A stretch of DNA of 64,000 bases from the NCBI GenBank assembly GCA_018268915.1, contig JAFDVQ010000003.1, positions 186,001 through 250,000 on the forward strand, given 5' to 3'. Each line of letters starts with the position of its first letter. Position 1 is the first letter of the stretch. Below the pieces are notes generated by a model. That model saw only the letters and a list, made by a program, of their open reading frames with translations. It made no database searches and had not been told where the DNA came from. The DNA is from Acidobacteriota bacterium (GTDB lineage Bacteria > Acidobacteriota > Terriglobia > Terriglobales > Acidobacteriaceae). Positions 26,257 through 34,606 of the stretch are shown here, piece by piece. Made by a program: the position numbers and the translations under genes.

Positions 26257-27543
26257 TTACTTTTCCGCTAGCCGGATGCCGGAAAATTGCCACCTTGTTT
26301 CTGGCTGAAAAAAATTGCGATAGCTCGAGCGAATGTGCGCCTGCGGCGTCGCGCACGACCCGCCCCGCAACACCATCTGCCCGCTCATGAATTTCCCGTT
26401 ATATTCCCCCAGCGACCCAGCCAGCGGCTCGAATCCCGGATACCCCAGGTACGCGCTTGCTGTCCACTCCCAGCAATCGCCCCACAACTGAGAGATCTGG
26501 TCCTTGGCGCTCTCAGCGCTCACTGGCCTGAGCCTTCCGGAATCCATCAGATTTCCTTCAACCCTCCGACTCTGCGCTGCGACCTCCCACTCCAGTTCCG
26601 TTGGCAATCTCTTGCCGGCCCACCGTGCGAAAGCATCCGCTTCGAAGTAGCTCACCTGGCTCACCGGAGCACCCTTCAACTCTTCAAGTCGCTTTTCGCC
26701 CCGCAGCGTGAAGATTCTCCAACCCGATTCATCCTTGTTCCAGTAGAGAGGCGCCTTCCACCCGTTCTGCTCAATGGCGTCCCATCCCGCTGAGAGCCAC
26801 AACTCCGATCGCGAGTATCCGCCGTCCTCGATGAACTCTGCATACTCGCCGTTCGTCACCAGCCGGTTGCCCAGCGCATACGGCTCCAGCCAAACGCGGT
26901 GCCGCGGCAATTCGTTGTCGTAGCAGAAGCCGTGACCGCTGAACCCCACATCGACCAGTCCGCCCTCAAAGCTCACAAACCTCACCGGCTCCGAACTGTC
27001 CGATTCAGCCCCGTTCGCTTCTTCCAGATAAGCCGGCCGCAGCGGATTCGTATAGAACGCGTGCAGCACATCCGTAAGCAGCAGTTCCTGGTGCTGCTCC
27101 TCGTGATTCGCCCCAAGCTCGACCCGGCTCAGCATCTCCGGCTCCGGATTCCCCTCCAGAAGCCGCTCCAGATGCTCGTCCACGTAACTTCGATAACGCT
27201 GAATTTCGTCCAGTCCCGGCCGCGAAAACGACGCCCTGAGCTTCTTCTCCGGAAAATCCGCGAAACTCCGGTAATAGCTATTGAACAGCCACGGAAAATC
27301 CTCGTTAAACAGCTGGTATCCGGGCTGAAAGACGTTCAGGATGAACGATTCGAAGAACCAGGCTGTATGCGCCAGATGCCACTTGGCCGGCGACGCCTCC
27401 GGACACGACTGCACCATCATGTCTTCCGGAGTCAGAGGCTTACACAGCTCCATCGTCCTCCGGCGAACGCTCCTGAACCTCTCCGCTACATCCCCCTGCA
27501 CATTCAGCGATACCGTCGTGCCCATGCTGCGTTCCTCGCTCAT
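26257..27543 (-). CDS. egtB: Ergothioneine sulfoxide synthase EgtB
   Basis: 428 residues. An N-terminal DinB-like helical domain is followed by an FGE-sulfatase domain. Iron ligands are seen in KWHLAHTAWFFESFIL and NHEEQHQELLLTDVLH (HxxxH). The C-terminal half has NRLVTNGEYAEFIEDGGY, RLPTELEWEVAAQ and VLRGGSCATP. By family it joins hercynine to a sulfur donor with oxygen at a non-heme iron. No egtA (gamma-glutamylcysteine) or egtC gene is nearby, which fits an EgtB that uses cysteine directly, as described for Chloracidobacterium. Which donor is used cannot be read here. Confidence 0.92.
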   Translation of the reverse strand: MSEERSMGTTVSLNVQGDVAERFRSVRRRTMELCKPLTPEDMMVQSCPEASPAKWHLAHTAWFFESFILNVFQPGYQLFNEDFPWLFNSYYRSFADFPEKKLRASFSRPGLDEIQRYRSYVDEHLERLLEGNPEPEMLSRVELGANHEEQHQELLLTDVLHAFYTNPLRPAYLEEANGAESDSSEPVRFVSFEGGLVDVGFSGHGFCYDNELPRHRVWLEPYALGNRLVTNGEYAEFIEDGGYSRSELWLSAGWDAIEQNGWKAPLYWNKDESGWRIFTLRGEKRLEELKGAPVSQVSYFEADAFARWAGKRLPTELEWEVAAQSRRVEGNLMDSGRLRPVSAESAKDQISQLWGDCWEWTASAYLGYPGFEPLAGSLGEYNGKFMSGQMVLRGGSCATPQAHIRSSYRNFFQPETRWQFSGIRLAEK

Positions 27544-27623
27544 TGGACTTCATTCTCTGAGATTCGAAACTCTTCCGTTTGATGCACTTCTCTGTCCGCT
27601 TTACATCTCTGTGACTAATCAGC

Positions 27624-27654
27624 TTGACGATGATTACCAGAACGGTGCTCTAAT
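27624..27654 (+). promoter_or_regulatory. Possible promoter of the TPR-protein gene
   Basis: TTGACG (27624-27629) and TCTAAT (27649-27654) are 19 bases apart, somewhat long but acceptable. The gene start with its AAGGAGGA site is 56 bases downstream. Confidence 0.4.
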
Positions 27655-27709
27655 TCTGTTGCGAGACGATGATGTATTCATCGCCTCAGTTCCTTCGCAA
27701 GGAGGAAAC

Positions 27710-28555
27710 ATGATCAGCTTTCATACTCGTTCCCTCCGGGCTTCGATCCTCACAGCAGCCTTCGCGGCAAGCTGCACCCTCGGCATCTCCCAGACGCCCA
27801 CCGAACAGACAGTCCCTCCCGCTTCAATTTTGACTTCACAATCGCCTGCGGCCGCCCCACAGCCAGCCGCAAATCCTGCTGTAGTCAATCAGTCTCCAAA
27901 AACTCAAGCGACTCCAGAGCAGCTCGGGGACGCTTACATGGCCCACCAACGCTATCAGGCTGCCATCGAGGCATACAAGAAAGGACCAACCGACAATCCC
28001 GGCGTCTGGAACAAGCTCGGCATCGCCTACCAGTTGATGTTCAACCTCAACGACGCGATGCATGCTTATCAGGTTTCTTACAAGCTCGACCCTAAGAACC
28101 CAAACGTCCTCAATAATCTCGGTACGGTTTACGACGCCCTCAAACAATACCGCAGCGCCGAGAAGATGTATCGCAAAGCACTCAAAATCGATCCGCATTC
28201 CGCACTGATACTCAAAAATCTCGGCACCAATCTCCTGGCTCAGCACAAATATGAAAAAGGCTGGCAGCAATATCAGGCAGCCATCAAGTACGACCCCAAC
28301 ATCTTCCAGGACACATCGCGGCCCCGTGTCGAAAACCCCGCATCCGTCTCCGATCGAGGAGCGATGAACTACTACATGGCTCGCGGCTGTGTGCGGGCCG
28401 GGATGCCCGAGCGCGCAATCCAATACCTCCGCATGGCGCTGAACGAGGGGTATACCAATCCCAAAAAGATCATCGCCGACGAAGAGTTCGCCATCCTTCG
28501 CGGCGTTCCAGCCTTCGAGGAACTCCTCGCCGCCCAGACCCAGAAGCGCCAGTAA
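27710..28555 (+). CDS. Exported tetratricopeptide-repeat protein
   Basis: 281 residues from the ATG at 27710, fixed by a near-perfect AAGGAGGA site three bases upstream; the open frame extends further 5' over egtB but without such a site. A signal peptide (about 1-27, ending LGISQ) is followed by a Pro/Ala-rich linker. TPR units run from about residue 64 to 190 (GDAYMAHQRYQAAIEAYKKG, KLGIAYQLMFNLNDAMHAYQ, NLGTVYDALKQYRSAEKMY). A last helical part ends EEFAILRGVPAFEELL. It is probably a periplasmic scaffold; its partner is unknown. Confidence 0.88.
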   Translation: MISFHTRSLRASILTAAFAASCTLGISQTPTEQTVPPASILTSQSPAAAPQPAANPAVVNQSPKTQATPEQLGDAYMAHQRYQAAIEAYKKGPTDNPGVWNKLGIAYQLMFNLNDAMHAYQVSYKLDPKNPNVLNNLGTVYDALKQYRSAEKMYRKALKIDPHSALILKNLGTNLLAQHKYEKGWQQYQAAIKYDPNIFQDTSRPRVENPASVSDRGAMNYYMARGCVRAGMPERAIQYLRMALNEGYTNPKKIIADEEFAILRGVPAFEELLAAQTQKRQ

Positions 28556-28619
28556 TGGGAGTCAGCCGGGTGAAGAAGCCTGGCAAAAGAAGGATCGTCG
28601 AAGCCCGCTGCTTTGGCGG

Positions 28620-28728
28620 GGCACGACTTCAGTCGTGCCGAAACAGGCTTTCCTCGCTGAAGAGCGGCCTTCTGCCGGCGCCATGGGCCTTGCCAGCCTC
28701 GTAACAAGGGCACGGCTTTAGCCGGGCC
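28620..28728 (+). repeat. TTCA-loop palindromic repeats
   Basis: 28620-28639 is GGCACGAC-TTCA-GTCGTGCC, a perfect hairpin. 28708-28728 is a decayed relative, GGGCACGGCTTTAGCCGGGCC. Further GC-rich fragments of the same kind fill 28556-28813. Compared with the copy at 42376, one stem pair is A-T instead of G-C. Confidence 0.8.
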
Positions 28729-28813
28729 ATAAGCCGCCCCAAAAAATGAAAGGGTGCTTTAGGCCACGCTTCGTCTTCTCTTGACTCAACTCCGTCTATC
28801 TCACTAGAACCTC

Positions 28814-29557
28814 ATGACCATCTTCCGCACCACCCTCGCCTTTGCACTCCTTGTCGCCTCCACAACTCTCTTCGCCAGAGCCCAAGATCCGCAGACCCCG
28901 TCTCCACTGTCAGGCCAGCAGCATAATGGGCGCGGCATGGGTGGATTCGGAGGCATGATGGGCCGCGGAGTCATGGGCACCGTCACCGAAGTCGCCCCAG
29001 ACCATTTCACCGTCAAGACCGAGGCCGGCGAACTCTACACCATTCACTTCAGCGTGAATACCCGCATCATGAAAGGCGCCGGAGGTGGAGGGTTTCGTCG
29101 CCAGCAGGGTGGCAACGACGCACCCTTCACGCCGCCCACGCCGATCAAGCCCTCCGACATCAAAGTCGGCGACGCCATCGGCTCAGCAGGTGAGGTGGAC
29201 GCGGCCGCGAAATCCGTCGGCGCAGTCGCGATCTTTCAGATCGATCCCGACACCGCCAAACGCATGCGCGAGATGCAGGCCAACTATGGCAAAACCTGGC
29301 TGATGGGACGAGTCACCGCCGTCAATGAAGCCCAGGTCACTATCCAGGGCGGCCCCGACAACGCCACCCATACCTTCACTGCAGATGAAAACACCGCGTT
29401 CCGCAAACGCCGCGACCCCATCACCCTCGCCGACATCCAGCCTGGAGACATGCTCCGCGTCGAAGGCGCGGTCAAGAACAACTCCTTCGTCGCCACCACA
29501 GTCGCTGTCATGGGTCCCCGCCCCAACCGCCCAGAGAATCCCGCTCCTCCCCAGTAG
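28814..29557 (+). CDS. Exported protein with DUF5666-like repeats
   Basis: 247 residues, signal peptide about 1-23 (ending LFARAQ). A Gly/Met-rich stretch (GMGGFGGMMGRGVMG) leads into two similar small beta domains. The first is GTVTEVAPDHFTVKTEAG, then IKPSDIKVGDAIGSAGEV. The second is GRVTAVNEAQVTIQGG, then ITLADIQPGDMLRVEGAV. This pattern fits DUF5666-type OB-like repeats of exported proteins. A Pro-rich tail follows. Function is unknown. Confidence 0.8.
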   Translation: MTIFRTTLAFALLVASTTLFARAQDPQTPSPLSGQQHNGRGMGGFGGMMGRGVMGTVTEVAPDHFTVKTEAGELYTIHFSVNTRIMKGAGGGGFRRQQGGNDAPFTPPTPIKPSDIKVGDAIGSAGEVDAAAKSVGAVAIFQIDPDTAKRMREMQANYGKTWLMGRVTAVNEAQVTIQGGPDNATHTFTADENTAFRKRRDPITLADIQPGDMLRVEGAVKNNSFVATTVAVMGPRPNRPENPAPPQ

Positions 29558-29623
29558 TCGCACCTGTGGCCGCCGACTTGCTGTTTTCCCCGAAACAGCC
29601 ACCTTAAATCCGCTAGGCCCTTT

Positions 29624-29685
29624 CTGTTCCCTGTTCCCTGTTCCCTGTTCCCTGTTCCCTGTTCCCTGCTCCCTGGTCCCTGGTC
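29624..29685 (+). repeat. Tandem 7-base repeat (CTGTTCC)
   Basis: Six perfect CTGTTCC units are followed by CTGCTCC, CTGGTCC and CTGGTC. The array ends three bases before the stop codon of the convergent fabG gene. A shorter related CCCTGGTC-rich stretch lies at about 35578-35615, after the GH5 gene. Confidence 0.95.
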
Positions 29686-29687
29686 TT

Positions 29688-30434
29688 CTACCCCATGAAC
29701 ATCCCGCCGTTCACGTCCAGCACGTGACCCGTGATATATGCCGCCTTCTCCGACGCTAGGAACAACACCGAGTGCGCAATTTCCGCATCCGTACCCGGCC
29801 GGCCCACTGGAATTTGCTCCACCATCTTCGCTCGCAGCTTCTCATCGAGCACTGCCGTCATCGGCGTCTCAATATAACCCGGCGCAACCGCGTTGACCGT
29901 AATCCCGCGCGATGCCACCTCGCGCGCAAGCGATCTGGTAAACCCGATAAGCCCCGACTTCGAAGCCGCGTAGTTCACCTGGCCTTCTTGTCCTGTCCGG
30001 CCCACCACGCTCGTGATATTCACGATCCGCCCCCAGCGGCTCCTCATCATCTGTCGCAATAAAACCTGCGTCAGCAGAAATGTCCCTGTCAGGTTCGTAG
30101 AAAGCACATCATCCCAATCCGCGCGCTTCATCCGCATCATCAGGTCATCACGCGTGATTCCCGCGTTGTTTACCAGGATCTCGACTTTGCCGAACCGATC
30201 CAGCACAGCCTTGGCGCCGTTCTTGATCGACTCTTCGCTCGCAACATCCAGCGCAAACGCCGCAGCCTGGCCGCCGGCGGCTTCAATTTCCGCCGCAACC
30301 TCCGCCAGCTTCGCTTCATTCCGTGCCGCCAGCGCCACCGTTGCGCCCGCCTTCGCCAACTCCAGTGCGCACGCGCGCCCAATGCCCTGCGACGCCCCTG
30401 TCACCAGTGCGATCCGTCCCGCAAGCTCTGCCAT
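29688..30434 (-). CDS. fabG: 3-oxoacyl-[acyl-carrier-protein] reductase-type short-chain dehydrogenase
   Basis: 248 residues from the ATG at 30434, supported by GAGGGGAA; an upstream start would add 22 atypical residues. The NADPH site is VTGASQGIGRACAL (residues 11-24). NNAGITRDDLMMRM is the FabG-typical NNAG motif. The catalytic triad is Ser (INITSVVGRTGQ), Tyr and Lys in VNYAASKSGLIG. The C-terminus ITGHVLDVNGGMFMG is typical of FabG. It reduces 3-oxoacyl-ACP in fatty-acid synthesis. It is not clustered with other fab genes here, so another ketoreductase role is possible. Confidence 0.88.
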   Translation of the reverse strand: MAELAGRIALVTGASQGIGRACALELAKAGATVALAARNEAKLAEVAAEIEAAGGQAAAFALDVASEESIKNGAKAVLDRFGKVEILVNNAGITRDDLMMRMKRADWDDVLSTNLTGTFLLTQVLLRQMMRSRWGRIVNITSVVGRTGQEGQVNYAASKSGLIGFTRSLAREVASRGITVNAVAPGYIETPMTAVLDEKLRAKMVEQIPVGRPGTDAEIAHSVLFLASEKAAYITGHVLDVNGGMFMG

Positions 30435-30602
30435 TTCCCCTCGTTCCCAGCGCGCATAGCGACATACGCGCAGCACGTTTTCACAGCCAATTATAGGCAA
30501 GTACCCTGCTCACAAATTGGCCGGTTCATCGCATAGAACCGCGCGAAAATCCAGTCACATTTCGGTGATTGAAAGCGAGTCGCGATTGAAATTGAGCTCG
30601 TC

Positions 30603-31409
30603 CTACCCCGTCGGCACAGCCTGCACCGGAATCCGCGCCCGTCTCCTCGCCAATTCGATCAACTCCGCAGGCCAGATATACACCGCCAGCCTTCGCGAGT
30701 AGTGCAGAACAGGCTCCTGATCCTCCACGTGAATCCCAGCCGCGCCCGGCAAGTCGTTGTGTTCGATCTCTGCCTCGGCATCCTCCAGGGGGGAAGCCAC
30801 CGCATGAATATTCGCCCGCACCGGCTGCCCCGCATGGTTACGCCGGAACATGCAGTAGCGTTCCGTAAAGAAATACTCCAGTGTTCCAGATTTGATCTCC
30901 GCCAACCGCCGCGTAGCTCCCAGCCCCCGGTACCGGGCGCTGAAAATCACCGGATCGTTCACGAACATCCTGCGGCTGTAAAACGAAAATTCCCGCTCCG
31001 TCCGCTGATTGAGCCGCATCTCCGCCCAGTTGCACGGAATCCTGAACGCAAACCTCGCCGCCGCCGTCGCCAACAGGCTGCCGATATCCACTGTCAGGTT
31101 GAAAACTCCCGGCGTCCCGACCTGGTCGCTGACATAGGTTCGAAAATGCAGTTCAGGAAAGCTGCTTGTCCCAGGAATCGATGGAACGCCCCGCAGGTTG
31201 AAACGATCCATCCACAACGGCACGATACCCAGCCACGCCGATCCCTGAAACAGATCCGGCTGAAGACCATCCGGCAGAAATGGCGCTATCGAAGAGGCGG
31301 ACACACGCCAATGCGCAAACAGAATGTCATTCCAGCGCTGGCTCATAGTCCAGCGGCCGGTTGGCAATGGCCGGGGCCTCTGCGATGTGCGCAACTTAAA
31401 CTCCCGCAT
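30603..31409 (-). CDS. DUF2071 (YqjF-like) family protein
   Basis: 268 residues from the ATG at 31409; 31448 would add 13 residues. The N-terminal signature RPRPLPTGRWTMSQRWNDIL then FAHWRVSASSIAPFLPDGL is that of the DUF2071/YqjF family, related in fold to acetoacetate decarboxylase. Later family blocks are AWLGIVPLWMDRFNLRG, FPELHFRTYV and EYFFTERYCMF. No enzymatic function is established for the family. It is transcribed divergently from the ThyX-like gene. Confidence 0.83.
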   Translation of the reverse strand: MREFKLRTSQRPRPLPTGRWTMSQRWNDILFAHWRVSASSIAPFLPDGLQPDLFQGSAWLGIVPLWMDRFNLRGVPSIPGTSSFPELHFRTYVSDQVGTPGVFNLTVDIGSLLATAAARFAFRIPCNWAEMRLNQRTEREFSFYSRRMFVNDPVIFSARYRGLGATRRLAEIKSGTLEYFFTERYCMFRRNHAGQPVRANIHAVASPLEDAEAEIEHNDLPGAAGIHVEDQEPVLHYSRRLAVYIWPAELIELARRRARIPVQAVPTG

Positions 31410-31509
31410 TCCGCTTGCTCCGTGCTGCTTGCCTGGTGCTCGCCCCACGTTCCCGGATGTTCACAGCCCGGTCTCGCTGATGCCGTATTCTGGTCGCGAG
31501 CCCACCTTC

Positions 31510-33156
31510 ATGTCCAGTGAATCTTTCCTGCCCGCCGGCGCCCACAATCAAACTGACGTTTACGCCGTTCATGGAGCCGATCCCGAGGTACTTGCCTATG
31601 CCATGGCCAAGTACTCCCGTTCTGCCCTCTCCATGCGCGAGTCGCTCGCCGAAATCAGCGCCCAGCGCGCCGAGCAATTCCTCAATACATTCTATTTCCA
31701 ATACGGCCATCGTTCCATCGCCGACCTGGCCCACATCGCCTTCGCCGTCGAGCGCCTCAGCCTCCTCGCCGCCATCGTTCTTGTTGATGAACAACGCTGG
31801 GACGGGCAGGAACGTTCAACCCGTTACCAGAACTTCCAGAAATCCGGCTGGTACTTCCCCGATTTCGGTTCCGATTCCGCCTCGGCCAGCCTCTATACCG
31901 GGACTATCGACCAGCTTTTCGCGACCTACCAGCGCGTCACCGCCGCCGTCCATGACGCCCTCAAGCAGCGCGTAGCCTGCCCCGAAACCATGAAACCCGA
32001 TGCCTACGACCGTACCCTGAAGGCCCGCGCTTTCGACGTTGCCCGCTACCTCCTTCCCCTCGCCACAAACACGTCCCTCGGCCAGATCGTCAACGCCCGC
32101 ACCCTCGAAACGCAGGTCTCCCGCCTCCTCTCCCACCCCATCGCCGAAGTTCGGGATCTCGGCAAAAAACTCCGCGACGCCTCCACCGGCCCAGCCTGGA
32201 ACGTCAACACCAAATTCGGCGCGGCCTTCGTCGAAAAGCTGGAACGAGTCTTGCAGGAGAAGGGTACGGGCTTCAGCCCGTACGTTCGCGAGCAGCAGAA
32301 TACGGGGGCTTCAGCCCCTGAGGGAACGCTCGCCGCCGAAGCCGCCGCCCTCCTCACGCGCGAAGTCCGCACCGCCCCCACCCTCGTCAAGTACGCAGAA
32401 CCCAACGCCTACGTCACCCAGACTCGCGCCGACATCGAACAGGCTGCGGCCGAACTCCTCAACGGCATCGAGATCGCACCTGCCCCGGTCGTAGACCTCG
32501 TTGAGCGTACCGAATCCCTGGAAGCCGAGCTCGCCGCCACTCTCATCTACTCGGGAAGCCATCACCCCTACCGCCAGATCCGCGACATCGTCGCTGGCCT
32601 TCCGGCCAATCGCGTTTCGGAGATCATTGAGGTCGGGCTGAAGCACCGCGGCAAACACGACGAAGCCCTCCGCGCCTTCCATGCAGGTGCCGCGCTCCGC
32701 TTCGATATCCTCATGGACATCGGCGGCTTTCGCGACATGCACCGCCATCGCCGCGTCACGCAGATCATGCAGGGCTTCACCTCACAACACGGCTACGACA
32801 CGCCCCACTCCGGCGACATCGCGGGGCTCGAAGAAGCAGGAGTTCTCTCCGAGTACCAGCAGGCTATCGTTTCCGCTCACGCGGCCAGCGCCAAAATTGC
32901 CGCCGGATCAGCCCCCGAAGCCCCGCAGTCCGCGCTCTACCTTCTCCCGCTCGCCACCCGCGTTCGCTGCCTCTTCAAAATGGACTTCGCCGAAGCTCAG
33001 TACATCAGCGAGCTCCGCTCCGGCCCCGCCGGCCACTTCAGCTACCGTAACGTTGCCTGGGAGATGTTCCTCGCGCTACAACGTCAATACCCGTCCCTGG
33101 CCAAATACATTCGCGCCACCGACTACACCAAACCCATCGACCTTCTCCAGCGCTGA
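31510..33156 (+). CDS. Double-domain ThyX-like (FAD-dependent thymidylate synthase family) protein
   Basis: 548 residues from the ATG at 31510, more than twice the length of classical ThyX. Two ThyX-like halves are visible. The N half has YAMAKYSRSALSMRESL, YFQYGHRSIADLAH and WDGQERSTRYQNF. The C half has TLIYSGSHHPYRQI, FRDMHRHRRVTQIMQGF and GHFSYRNVAWEMF. The usual single RHRxxS...SxRY motif is not complete in either half: the N half keeps the STRY end, the C half keeps HRHR. About 22 residues near position 255 derive from palindromic repeats (32264-32318). Thymidylate synthase activity is assumed from family naming only. Confidence 0.8.
   Translation: MSSESFLPAGAHNQTDVYAVHGADPEVLAYAMAKYSRSALSMRESLAEISAQRAEQFLNTFYFQYGHRSIADLAHIAFAVERLSLLAAIVLVDEQRWDGQERSTRYQNFQKSGWYFPDFGSDSASASLYTGTIDQLFATYQRVTAAVHDALKQRVACPETMKPDAYDRTLKARAFDVARYLLPLATNTSLGQIVNARTLETQVSRLLSHPIAEVRDLGKKLRDASTGPAWNVNTKFGAAFVEKLERVLQEKGTGFSPYVREQQNTGASAPEGTLAAEAAALLTREVRTAPTLVKYAEPNAYVTQTRADIEQAAAELLNGIEIAPAPVVDLVERTESLEAELAATLIYSGSHHPYRQIRDIVAGLPANRVSEIIEVGLKHRGKHDEALRAFHAGAALRFDILMDIGGFRDMHRHRRVTQIMQGFTSQHGYDTPHSGDIAGLEEAGVLSEYQQAIVSAHAASAKIAAGSAPEAPQSALYLLPLATRVRCLFKMDFAEAQYISELRSGPAGHFSYRNVAWEMFLALQRQYPSLAKYIRATDYTKPIDLLQR
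32264..32318 (+). repeat. Two TTCA-loop palindromes inside the ThyX-like gene
   Basis: 32264-32283 is GTACGGGC-TTCA-GCCCGTAC, a perfect hairpin. 32305-32318 is GGGGC-TTCA-GCCCC. Both belong to the TTCA-loop family found between genes at 28620, 25092 and 42376. Here they are in frame and translated as GTGFSPYVREQQNTGASAPE. Confidence 0.9.
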
Positions 33157-33228
33157 CCTTTCAGTCGCGGGACAGGCTGAGGGCGTCGCGATCTTGACTC
33201 GAAGAAATACGATCGGCAGGAGTGCCCA

Positions 33229-34581
33229 TTGGACAAGATCGGCGCAAATGATGAGCGGAGAAAATTCAGCCGAACACTGGTCGCATTTGGCGCGGTCGCC
33301 TTTCTTGCTCTGAGCTCATTCGCGATTTCGAATGGACCCACGCCTCTCGTGGACTTCCGGACAGCCTTTAACAGCGCACGCTGTCTGCTGCACGGCCGCA
33401 ATCCGTACAAGCCGGCCGAACTAGTCCGCATGGACTATCTCGAAGGCGGAGCACGAACTACGGACTCAGACAACGACCGCTTTGTCATGAGTCACAATGT
33501 CTACTATCCCACCGAGTTCGTCGTCACTGTCCCCTTCGCGCTTCTCCCCTTCTGGTTCGCTCAGGCCCTATGGATCTGCGGTACTGCTGGCACTTTCATC
33601 CTCGCCTGTTTTCTTATGTGGAGTGTCGCTTCTCCCTTTGCCGCCGAACTCTCCGGCTGGCTTCTTTGCCTGCTACTGGCGACCTCAGAGCAGATAGTTC
33701 TCTACGGGAATCCCGTTGGGCTGGCACTGAGCCTGGGCGTCATCGCAACGTGGTGTTTCTTCACCGGCAAATTCGGCAAACTCGGAGTTCTATGCCTGAT
33801 CGCCAGTCTGGCATTAAAGCCTCATGACGCAGGGCTCGTGTGGCTCTACTTTCTCCTTGCCGGCGGCACTTATCGTCGTCGTGCGCTACAGACTCTGGGG
33901 GTGCTAGCCGTTTTGAGCCTGGCCGCGATTGTCTGGGTCTCGAACGTTGCACCCGGGTGGATGCAGGATATGCAATCAAACTGGGCTGTGTTTGCGACTC
34001 AGGGTCAGGCAGCAGACCCGGGTCCCACTGCTTACATGAATCATGGAACGGCGCTCATCACCGACCTTCAGGCCGTACTCAGCGTTTTCAGAGACGACCC
34101 TGGCTTCTACAACGTTGGCAGCTACCTGATCTTCGCACCGCTCTTCCTCGTGTGGGCGTTCGTCACAATCCGCAAGCGCCGTTCCCCGGTCGACACATGG
34201 TTTGCTGTCGCCGCAATCGCACCCGCCTCGATGCTCCCGCTTTACCACCGTGTGTACGATGCGAAGCTGATCATGCTCGCGATTCCTGCCTGTGCTCTGC
34301 TATGGAGCGAAGGTCGACGCGTTGGCCGCATCGCGCTGGCGATCACATCTGCAACCATACTTCTAAGCGCTGACCTCACCTGGTCGACAGTGCTTAGAAC
34401 TCTCATCCAGTTCCACTTGCTTACTCCAACGGAACCCTCGCGATGGGTTGCTGCGTTGATCGCCTTTCCTCTGCCCTTGTCTTTGCTGGCTATGAGCGTC
34501 TTCTATCTATGCATTTACCTGCAGAACACGCGCTCCACTCTCGACAGGGCCAGCTCACAAAACGCTCCTGCGTCAAATTGA
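33229..34581 (+). CDS. GT87-like (DUF2029) integral membrane glycosyltransferase
   Basis: 450 residues with about ten membrane helices. The TTG start at 33229 is supported by CAGGAG six bases before it. The early extracytoplasmic loop has VDFRTAFNSARCLLHGRNPYK, the Asp-containing segment where lipid-linked GT-C enzymes carry their catalytic Asp, then the YYPTEFV motif typical of DUF2029. By family (mannosyltransferases such as PimE) it would transfer a sugar from a polyprenyl phosphate. Acceptor and sugar are unknown. Codon use is somewhat less GC-biased than in the flanking genes. Confidence 0.78.
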   Translation: MDKIGANDERRKFSRTLVAFGAVAFLALSSFAISNGPTPLVDFRTAFNSARCLLHGRNPYKPAELVRMDYLEGGARTTDSDNDRFVMSHNVYYPTEFVVTVPFALLPFWFAQALWICGTAGTFILACFLMWSVASPFAAELSGWLLCLLLATSEQIVLYGNPVGLALSLGVIATWCFFTGKFGKLGVLCLIASLALKPHDAGLVWLYFLLAGGTYRRRALQTLGVLAVLSLAAIVWVSNVAPGWMQDMQSNWAVFATQGQAADPGPTAYMNHGTALITDLQAVLSVFRDDPGFYNVGSYLIFAPLFLVWAFVTIRKRRSPVDTWFAVAAIAPASMLPLYHRVYDAKLIMLAIPACALLWSEGRRVGRIALAITSATILLSADLTWSTVLRTLIQFHLLTPTEPSRWVAALIAFPLPLSLLAMSVFYLCIYLQNTRSTLDRASSQNAPASN

Positions 34582-34606
34582 TGATCGTTATGTCAGGAGA
34601 GTTTTC

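Noticed and set aside
27341..27709. 5' extension of the TPR-protein frame over egtB
   Set aside because: AAGGAGGA and a signal peptide fix the start at 27710; the extension is antisense to egtB.
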